12,245 nt of DNA from Kiritimatiellia bacterium (GTDB taxonomy: Bacteria; Verrucomicrobiota; Kiritimatiellia; RFP12; UBA1067): positions 1-12,245 of the forward strand of contig JAGCJE010000306.1 of assembly GCA_017648225.1 (NCBI GenBank), given 5' to 3'. Under the pieces are notes generated by a model, which had not been told where the DNA came from, ran no database searches, and saw nothing but the letters and a program-made list of their open reading frames with translations. The position numbers were made by a program, and so were the translations under genes. This document shows positions 7,483-12,245 of this stretch, one piece after another; positions within the stretch are counted from its first letter, which is position 1; every line of letters starts with the position of its first letter.

Positions 7483-9029
7483 ACCATGAAGGTCAGGTAA
7501 TATTTCCGCCCCCGGGTAAAACGCCGCGTGAAGACACGGCGGCGGTCATGAAGTTCTATAAGCTTCCTGCGTCGTTCCCGCAGGAGGTTCTCGACGAGGC
7601 TAAAAAGGTTTCGCAGCGTCTGGAGAAGCCAGGTAGGCGTCTCGATTTGCGAAAAAAGTTCATTTTCACTTGCGACCCCGTGACGGCCCGCGATTACGAC
7701 GATGCGATTTCTCTGGAGACCGATCGCGACGGCAATGCCGTTCTCGGAGTCCATATAGCCGACGTGTCGCATTTCGTCCTTCCGGGAAGCGCGATAGACC
7801 GTGAGGCCAGGAAGCGCTCCACGAGCGTCTATTTCGCTGACAGAGTGGTTCCGATGCTTCCGAACGAACTTTGCAACGGCGTCTGTTCGCTCGTTCCTAA
7901 TGAAGACAGGCTCGCCTTTTCCGTTTTCATGACTTTCGATAAGACAGGCGCGATGATAAAGCGTTCGTTCGCAAAGTCCGTCATCCGCTCGAAAGCCCGT
8001 TTTACCTACGAGCAGGTTATGCGCGTCATCTCATCGGGCGTAAAGTCGAAAGATAGGAGCGTATGCGCTCAGGCCCGAAAGACGATTCTCGCCGTAAATT
8101 CTCTGGCTTCTGTTCTTAGAGCGAAGCGTTTTGCGGCTGGAGCTCTCGACATTGAAATCCCAGAGGCGGAGATAGTCCTCGACGACAACGGCGAAATGAC
8201 AGGTATCGTTTCGCGTCCATACGATGAATCGCATCAGATGATCGAGGAGTGCATGGTCGCGGCGAACGAGGCGGTGGCGACGGAACTTTGGACGAAGGGG
8301 ATAAAAATTCTCGCGCGTCTTCATGAGCCTCCGGACGAAGAAAAACTCCTGATGCTTCGCGCGGATATGCGCTCTTTAGGTGTCAAGATGGGCAACATAG
8401 CGAATCAAAAGGTTTTTGCCCAGTTCTTGAAGACGATAAAGTCGAATCCTCTTTATCCGACGTTGTCGGTAATGGTTTTAAGGTCGATGAAGAGGGCTCT
8501 TTACGATTCGACCCAAATCGGCCACTTTGGTCTCGCGAAAAAATTCTATGCCCACTTCACTTCGCCGATTCGCCGCTATCCCGATTTGACGCTTCACCGT
8601 CAGCTCGCGGCATATCTCGACGGCAAGGATGCGCGCGTTCCGCCGAAGACTCTCGCAAAATGGGCAGAATGGGCGAGCGAGGCGGAGGAGATTGCCGCGG
8701 AGGCCGAGCGCGGGCTTTTGGAGATCAAGAAGTACCGCCTTCTGGAGGATCAGCTTTCGGGCCGCAGAACGATGGAGTATGATGCGGTAGTCTCGAAATG
8801 CACTCCCTTCGGGTGCTTTGTCGAGATTCCCGAGATTTCGGTTTCAGGGCTTGTGCATGTTTCGCTTCTGTCCAACAGGTTCGTCGAATTCAACGAGTCC
8901 GATCATTCGCTTTCCGCGCCGGGAGGCCAACGCTGGCGTATAGGCCAGAAGATGAGGGTATACGTGTTCAAGGTCGATTTCAGGCAGCGTCGGATAGATT
9001 TTGCGCCCGTCAGAACAGGGAGAAGGTAA
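7476..9029 (+). CDS. RNase II/RNase R family 3'-5' exoribonuclease lacking N-terminal cold-shock domains
   Basis: Processive 3'-5' degradation of RNA to nucleotides. The RNB catalytic domain (about 55-385) has the four metal-binding aspartates in CDPVTARDYDDAIS (D67, D73, D75, D76), GVHIADVSHFV (91-101), STSVYFADRVVPMLP (115-129) and the signature HFTSPIRRYPDLTLHRQL (360-377). An S1 domain follows (about 432-512), starting EYDAVVSKCTPFGCFVEI. At 517 aa it is far shorter than E. coli RNase R (813) or RNase II (644). Its first 50 residues align with the linker after cold-shock domain 2 (VMKFYKLPASFPQEVLDEA at 24-42), so both cold-shock domains are absent. An in-frame TAA at 7464-7466 rules out a longer start, and the upstream DNA is lnt coding. 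No Shine-Dalgarno is seen; the ATG lies in the arm of an inverted repeat. The stop is one base before the kinase start. Confidence 0.9.
   Translation: MKNHEGQVIFPPPGKTPREDTAAVMKFYKLPASFPQEVLDEAKKVSQRLEKPGRRLDLRKKFIFTCDPVTARDYDDAISLETDRDGNAVLGVHIADVSHFVLPGSAIDREARKRSTSVYFADRVVPMLPNELCNGVCSLVPNEDRLAFSVFMTFDKTGAMIKRSFAKSVIRSKARFTYEQVMRVISSGVKSKDRSVCAQARKTILAVNSLASVLRAKRFAAGALDIEIPEAEIVLDDNGEMTGIVSRPYDESHQMIEECMVAANEAVATELWTKGIKILARLHEPPDEEKLLMLRADMRSLGVKMGNIANQKVFAQFLKTIKSNPLYPTLSVMVLRSMKRALYDSTQIGHFGLAKKFYAHFTSPIRRYPDLTLHRQLAAYLDGKDARVPPKTLAKWAEWASEAEEIAAEAERGLLEIKKYRLLEDQLSGRRTMEYDAVVSKCTPFGCFVEIPEISVSGLVHVSLLSNRFVEFNESDHSLSAPGGQRWRIGQKMRVYVFKVDFRQRRIDFAPVRTGRR
9019..9026 (+). promoter_or_regulatory. 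Strong ribosome binding site for the kinase gene
   Basis: GGAGAAGG lies inside the last RNase codons, four bases before the ATG at 9031. It is the best Shine-Dalgarno match in the window and selects ATG 9031 over the in-frame TTG at 9001, which would lie inside the RNase gene and add ten unlikely residues. Confidence 0.7.
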
Positions 9030-9030
9030 A

Positions 9031-10143
9031 ATGGAACTGTCATTGTTGATTAACAAGTTCAATATCAAAGGTCGTCTCGTTTCGCTTCGGCCGTTCGGCA
9101 ACGGCAATATCAACGATACGTATTTAGCCATATACCGCAATACGTTTACGGAGACTCAGGTTATTCTGCAACGTGTCAACCGCAACGTCTTTCCCGAGCC
9201 GGAAATCGTCATGTCCAACATGCACGAAATCACGAAGCATTGTCACGAGAAACTAGAGGACGACGCCGACAAGGGGCGCGACGATCGCGTCTGGCAGATG
9301 CCCCGCATCATCAAGGCAAAGGATTCGAAGGATTACGTCCGCGACGACAACGGTGAGGTATGGCGCGTGATTACGCGTATAATGTCCGCAAAGGCTTTTG
9401 ACGTCGCCCAAGGCCCCGAACACGCGATGGAGTGCGGAGCGGCGCTCGGCCATTTCCACTATCTCATAAGCGACATGGATCCGGGCCTTATAAAGGATCC
9501 TCTGCCGGGGTTTCATATCGCGAGCGGATATCTCGCCAAGTACGACGAGACGCTCGGCAACGCCACCGCCAAGGAGCTTCTGCATTCCTCCATGGAGGCG
9601 AGGCGTCTTGAAAAGTTCATTTCAGAACGCCGCGATCTTGCGCTCTGTCTCGAAAAGGCGGAGAAGAGCGGCGAACTTAAAAAGCGAATGTTCCACGGTG
9701 ATCCCAAGGTAAACAACATCATGATCGATGACGTTACCGGCAAGGGTACGGCGATGATCGATCTCGACACGGTTTCTCCCGGTCTTATCCATGTCGATTT
9801 CGGCGATGCGCTGAGATCGATCTGCAATCCAGCCGGCGAAGAGGAGGGGGATCTTGCGAAAGTCGTTTTTGATGAGGATCTCTGCACGGCTTTCTGCAAG
9901 GGGTATATGCGCGAGGCCGGGTCGTTTCTCACGGCGGCCGACCGCGAATATCTTTTCGATTCAATAAGGCTTCTGCCTTTTGAACTGGGACTTAGGTTCT
10001 TCCAGGATTATCTCGCGGGGAATGTTTATTTCAAGACGCGCCAGCCAGAGCAGAATCTTAATCGCGCCCGCGTCCAGTTCCGCCTGTGCGAATCGATCGA
10101 GGCGCGCGAGCGTTCCATTCGCAGCGTCTTGAACAGATTGTAA
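9031..10143 (+). CDS. NahK-like sugar 1-kinase (N-acetylhexosamine 1-kinase family, aminoglycoside phosphotransferase fold)
   Basis: Predicted cytoplasmic ATP-dependent kinase phosphorylating the anomeric C1 hydroxyl of N-acetylhexosamines (GlcNAc/GalNAc) or a related sugar. The 370-aa protein resembles Bifidobacterium NahK (359 aa) along its length: PFGNGNINDTYLAI (21-34) as nucleotide loop, VILQRVNRNVFPEPEIVMSN (44-63), the catalytic loop FHGDPKVNNIMID (221-233, D224), metal-binding AMIDLDTVSPG (241-251), VDFGDALRS (255-263), and a C-terminal LGLRFFQDYLAGNVYFKTR (319-337) with QPEQNL following. The start follows the RNase stop by one base and has a strong ribosome binding site, so the two genes are probably translationally coupled. 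No lacto-N-biose phosphorylase, GalT or GalE lies nearby, so the substrate is inferred from homology only. Other members of this kinase family with unknown sugars are possible. Confidence 0.82.
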   Translation: MELSLLINKFNIKGRLVSLRPFGNGNINDTYLAIYRNTFTETQVILQRVNRNVFPEPEIVMSNMHEITKHCHEKLEDDADKGRDDRVWQMPRIIKAKDSKDYVRDDNGEVWRVITRIMSAKAFDVAQGPEHAMECGAALGHFHYLISDMDPGLIKDPLPGFHIASGYLAKYDETLGNATAKELLHSSMEARRLEKFISERRDLALCLEKAEKSGELKKRMFHGDPKVNNIMIDDVTGKGTAMIDLDTVSPGLIHVDFGDALRSICNPAGEEEGDLAKVVFDEDLCTAFCKGYMREAGSFLTAADREYLFDSIRLLPFELGLRFFQDYLAGNVYFKTRQPEQNLNRARVQFRLCESIEARERSIRSVLNRL

Positions 10144-10154
10144 CGTGATTTAAA

Positions 10155-10167
10155 GGGTGTTCCGCCC
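10155..10167. other. Small hairpin in the convergent intergenic gap
   Basis: GGGTG (10155-10159) pairs with CGCCC (10163-10167) around a 3-base loop, with one G-U pair on the plus strand. It lies in the 31-bp gap between the kinase stop and the hydrolase stop. On the minus strand it is followed by TTTAAATC, a weak terminator-like tail with one mismatch in the stem. No better terminator is visible for either gene. Confidence 0.2.
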
Positions 10168-10174
10168 GGAATAG

Positions 10175-11707
10175 TCACCTCAATTCGATTGAATAGATTT
10201 TCGACATGTTCGATCTTGTCGAGACATGAGCCTTGCCGTCGCGCATTTCGAAGTTTATATCGAGGTTGGCGGGCGAACGTATGAATTTGATCCGCACGGT
10301 GAACCGGTCTGTTTCTGTCCATGCTCCGGCGGCGGCGACGGGTTGTTCTCCGCCTGAGATTCTGCCGAGGGTGTCTGTGTTTTCCTCTTCTGCCGTAAAT
10401 CTGCCAGTTTCCCATTTGCCGTTGCCTACCCGGATGGACAGTTTCCCGAACCGGTTTTCAATCGTGAGGGTTTTCGTTTTATCGTCATAGCCAATGCCGG
10501 AAATGGCGAGGGCGTTGGCGGAGTCGGTTTTTATGTTCTTAAAGGCGTTTAAAGCCGCTGCAGACGGCTCAGCTGTATTTAGGGGAGGGGCGATGAGGAG
10601 TTTCGCAGAGCGATCTCTGAGTTTCTTGAGCGCGGCGGGATTCTCGGGGAGAGGCTTCTCCGAAAGCGCAGGGAGAATGGTGTCGTAAAAGGCGTTGAGA
10701 GACGGCTTGTTGGAACTGCGTCCGCCGGCGTTGCTGACGAAAATGATGTCTTTATCGGGGACTACGGAGCCTATCTGTCCGAATGCGCCGCACAGACGGA
10801 AGGATTCGTGATGACCCATCCACAGCTGCCAACCGTAGCCGAGCTGCCAATCGTCGGGCTTTGCGGCGCCTCCCGACTTTGCTCCGTGGAGCGCGAGAAC
10901 GGAATCCGTCACGTTGCCGTAGGGCGTTTGAAGGCTCGTCGCCTCCCGGACCCACCATAGAGGCAGGATTCGTTCTCCCTGCCAGACGCCGTTGTTCAGG
11001 AGCAGAAGGCAGATTTTAGCGAGTTCCTCGCTTTTGAGCTCATATCCCGAGCCGCCGATAACGGTTGTGCCGTCCTTGAGGCGGGGCCAGTAAGAGGACT
11101 TGATGCCGAGTTTGTCGAAGACGCGCGGCTTTAAGTAGGCGAGAAGATCTTTTTCGCCCGTAACCTTGGCGTGGATGAGCGCGAGCATAGCGGTATTTCC
11201 GGACATGTACCGGAAGAGCTTACCAGGTTCGTCTTTCATGGGCATCTGATAGAAGGCTTTCGCCGCTTCGCCGGGTGCGGCTGAACGGATGGCTCTGAAG
11301 GTGTCGCTTTTCTGTCCGCTGGCCATAGCCATCAAGTCGCGTACCCGCATGTCTTTAAGCCGTTCGTCGCTGTTGATTTCGGCATCTTCCGGAAAGAACT
11401 TCACAACCCTGTCGTCGAGCGACATCAGTCTGTCGTCGACCGCGAAGCCTATCGCCATCGAGACGAACGATTTGGAGACGGAATAGAGCGCATGCGGAGT
11501 CGATGCGTTGAACGGTTCCCAATGTCCTTCGGCGATGACTTTGCCGTGACGTATGAGCATGTAGCTGTGAACCATACCGTTCTGCTCTTCCAGACGGTCG
11601 ATGAGAGCTGAAACGGCTTCGCTCGGTACACCCTGGGATTCTGGCGTCGCCCGGGGAAGGGGTTGAGCGCAAAAAATCGGGGTCAGGATAGCGGCTATTA
11701 TGTTCAT
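10175..11707 (-). CDS. Exported serine hydrolase, class C beta-lactamase/penicillin-binding-protein-like family
   Basis: A 510-aa COG1680-type serine hydrolase. A short N-terminal hydrophobic stretch (about 1-15, ending FCA-QP) looks like a signal peptide, although it lacks a basic n-region. The catalytic domain has the SxxK motif in LYSVSKSF (S76, K79), a second-motif region FRYMSGNTAML (Y167, N171), and RVRDLMAMASGQ (121-132), GGSGYELKSEELAKI (218-232) and YGWQLWMG (291-298), typical of this family. From about 370 to 510 there is an additional, probably beta-rich C-terminal domain. Family members include esterases, D-aminopeptidases and 6-aminohexanoate-dimer hydrolases as well as beta-lactamases, so the substrate is unknown and beta-lactam resistance should not be assumed. 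The only near ATG (11705-11707) has an AGGGA ribosome binding site at 11718-11722. It is transcribed convergently with the forward operon, probably as a single gene. Confidence 0.85.
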   Translation of the reverse strand: MNIIAAILTPIFCAQPLPRATPESQGVPSEAVSALIDRLEEQNGMVHSYMLIRHGKVIAEGHWEPFNASTPHALYSVSKSFVSMAIGFAVDDRLMSLDDRVVKFFPEDAEINSDERLKDMRVRDLMAMASGQKSDTFRAIRSAAPGEAAKAFYQMPMKDEPGKLFRYMSGNTAMLALIHAKVTGEKDLLAYLKPRVFDKLGIKSSYWPRLKDGTTVIGGSGYELKSEELAKICLLLLNNGVWQGERILPLWWVREATSLQTPYGNVTDSVLALHGAKSGGAAKPDDWQLGYGWQLWMGHHESFRLCGAFGQIGSVVPDKDIIFVSNAGGRSSNKPSLNAFYDTILPALSEKPLPENPAALKKLRDRSAKLLIAPPLNTAEPSAAALNAFKNIKTDSANALAISGIGYDDKTKTLTIENRFGKLSIRVGNGKWETGRFTAEEENTDTLGRISGGEQPVAAAGAWTETDRFTVRIKFIRSPANLDINFEMRDGKAHVSTRSNMSKIYSIELR

Positions 11708-11740
11708 GATGATAGAGTCCCTATTTGTTGTCTTGACTAT

Positions 11741-11749
11741 AGTATATCA
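11741..11749 (-). promoter_or_regulatory. Putative extended -10 promoter of the serine hydrolase
   Basis: On the minus strand the sequence reads TGATATACT, an extended -10 (TGA plus TATACT). Transcription would start near 11734, leaving a 5' leader of about 27 nt that includes the AGGGA ribosome binding site. No consensus -35 is seen at 16-18 bp. An overlapping TATAGT hexamer a few bases downstream is an alternative. Confidence 0.5.
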
Positions 11750-11940
11750 TCTTTTCCCATTCTTCGATATTCATTCATCCGCTGCGCTGTAATCGGTAAG
11801 TCATGGAATATCCCCAGTTTTTAGGGCTGAATTTTTGACGTATTCCTGATTTCATTAGATGGAACTGATGTTTTATCATTTGAAAATCCGGAAAAGCGAT
11901 TCAATATCCTGTACAACAGTAATTATTGTTTAGCCGTCAA
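11750..11940. other. AT-rich non-coding stretch upstream of the serine hydrolase
   Basis: No reading frame here has a credible start, ribosome binding site and family resemblance. It contains T-rich runs and a 16-bp palindrome listed separately, and it is clearly more AT-rich than the flanking genes. Regulatory DNA for the hydrolase is the simplest reading. Confidence 0.5.
11915..11930. promoter_or_regulatory. 16-bp near-palindrome, operator-like
   Basis: AACAGTAATTATTGTT is symmetric except for one mismatched pair: arms AACA/TGTT around the perfect palindrome TAATTA. Size and symmetry fit a binding site for a dimeric regulator. It lies about 170 bp upstream of the hydrolase promoter and about 50 bp upstream of a possible forward promoter, so the controlled gene is unclear. 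Confidence 0.3.
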
Positions 11941-11955
11941 TGGCTTCGCGCTCTG

Positions 11956-11982
11956 TTGTTGCTTCCTTGTTGCTATGCTATG
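11956..11982. repeat. Short direct repeats TTGTTGCT x2 and GCTAT x2
   Basis: TTGTTGCT occurs at 11956-11963 and again at 11967-11974, an 11-bp period close to one helical turn. The second copy runs into GCTATGCTATG (11972-11982), a 5-bp tandem. Helically phased repeats next to a possible promoter may be a protein-binding site, but this can also arise by slippage. Confidence 0.35.
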
Positions 11983-11988
11983 TATAAA
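11959..11988 (+). promoter_or_regulatory. Possible forward promoter leading into the repeat-rich end
   Basis: TTGCTT (11959-11964) and TATAAA (11983-11988) are spaced by 18 bp, a plausible sigma-70-type pair reading toward the window end. Transcription would start near 11995 and run straight into the hairpin-rich segment. The match is partial, so this is a low-confidence call. Confidence 0.25.
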
Positions 11989-12020
11989 TGCGGCCACGGA
12001 TTTGTGAAACAGGGAGTTTT

Positions 12021-12245
12021 GTAGCGGAAGGTTAAGTTTTGCGCTACGCTTAGTTGCGCTTGACGCGCGACCACGAAAACTGAGGCGGTGACGAATCGCA
12101 CGCAAGGCGCGATTGAATCGTCGATGTCCGCACTCACTTTGAGGCTTCGCCTCAGTGGCGCGTCCATCTCCGCTTCACCCTAACGGGTTTCGTCTCTCGC
12201 CTCAGACACGAAAGCCCCTTCGGGGACACGAAAACGCCGCACAAG
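12021..12245. repeat. Cluster of inverted and direct repeats, no gene recognised
   Basis: At least five stem-capable inverted repeats follow one another: GTAGCG/CGCTAC (12021-12026 with 12042-12047); GACG-AATCGC with GCGATT-(GAAT)-CGTC (12090-12099 with 12109-12122); TGAGGC/GCCTCA around TTC (12140-12154); ACCC/GGGT (12077+100-12188, i.e. 12177-12180 with 12185-12188); and CCCC/GGGG around TTC (12215-12225). GACACGAAA occurs at 12205-12213 and 12225-12233 flanking the last hairpin, and CTGAGGCG (12080-12087) is the inverse of CGCCTCAG (12198-12205). Short minus-strand frames through it show no family resemblance. It could be a dispersed intergenic repeat, a structured RNA, or the edge of a mobile element cut by the window end. 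Confidence 0.5.

Noticed and set aside
10144..10174. Strong bidirectional terminator between the convergent genes
   Set aside because: Only a 5-bp stem with a wobble or mismatch and a very short T run; kept as a low-confidence hairpin.
10175..11707. Antibiotic-resistance beta-lactamase
   Set aside because: The SxxK fold is shared with esterases and peptidases. Length, C-terminal domain and second-motif form do not match a typical AmpC, so resistance is not supported.
11923..12167. Two overlapping short minus-strand frames (60 and 64 codons) in the repeat-rich end
   Set aside because: They overlap each other in different frames, run through inverted repeats, one starts with TTG, and neither has a recognisable domain. 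The 64-codon frame has only a marginal GGGTGAAG-like site upstream. Spurious coding in a repeat is more likely.
12021..12245. CRISPR array or integron attC site
   Set aside because: The repeats are not regular direct repeats with uniform spacers, and no integrase or cas gene is present in the window.

Overview
The window reads as a compact chromosomal segment of a Gram-negative bacterium. Lnt and a secreted SurA-like foldase imply an outer membrane, and LysA implies a diaminopimelate/lysine pathway. The first gene is a hexokinase of the eukaryotic HK type rather than the common bacterial ROK or Glk type. HK-type enzymes occur in some Verrucomicrobiota/Lentisphaerota/Kiritimatiellota, Bacteroidota and spirochaetes. 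The lineage is therefore a guess, with a PVC-superphylum gut or anaerobic bacterium the best fit; no rRNA or marker gene is present to settle it.

Layout: a promoter and 5' hairpin (1-79) lead into a tight forward run of seven genes: hexokinase (80-1366), SurA-like PPIase (1381-2265), diaminopimelate decarboxylase (2285-3556), U32/RlhA-type protein (3553-5775), apolipoprotein N-acyltransferase (5772-7451), an RNase II/R-family exoribonuclease without N-terminal cold-shock domains (7476-9029) and a NahK-like sugar 1-kinase (9031-10143). Gaps are 24 bp or less and two junctions overlap by 4 bp (GTGA and ATGA). A convergent gene on the minus strand encodes an exported serine hydrolase of the beta-lactamase/class C fold (10175-11707). 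The last 538 bp hold no convincing gene: an AT-rich part with the hydrolase promoter, a 16-bp palindrome and a possible forward promoter, then about 230 bp packed with inverted and direct repeats.

Functionally the forward run mixes sugar phosphorylation (hexokinase, NahK-like kinase), envelope biogenesis (PPIase, Lnt), amino-acid/cell-wall precursor synthesis (LysA) and RNA maintenance (RlhA-like protein, exoribonuclease). It looks like a housekeeping operon rather than a dedicated pathway.

The most unusual signal is at the lnt/RNase junction. A perfect 17-bp inverted repeat (7433-7449 with 7466-7482) has its left arm in the last codons of lnt and its right arm over the RNase start codon. 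An extended -10 element (TGGTATAAT) spans the loop and the inner right arm, so a transcript starting there would be almost leaderless while a read-through transcript would carry the start codon inside a hairpin. The terminal repeat-rich stretch is the second target. I see no clear defence system, CRISPR array, transposase, tRNA or rRNA.
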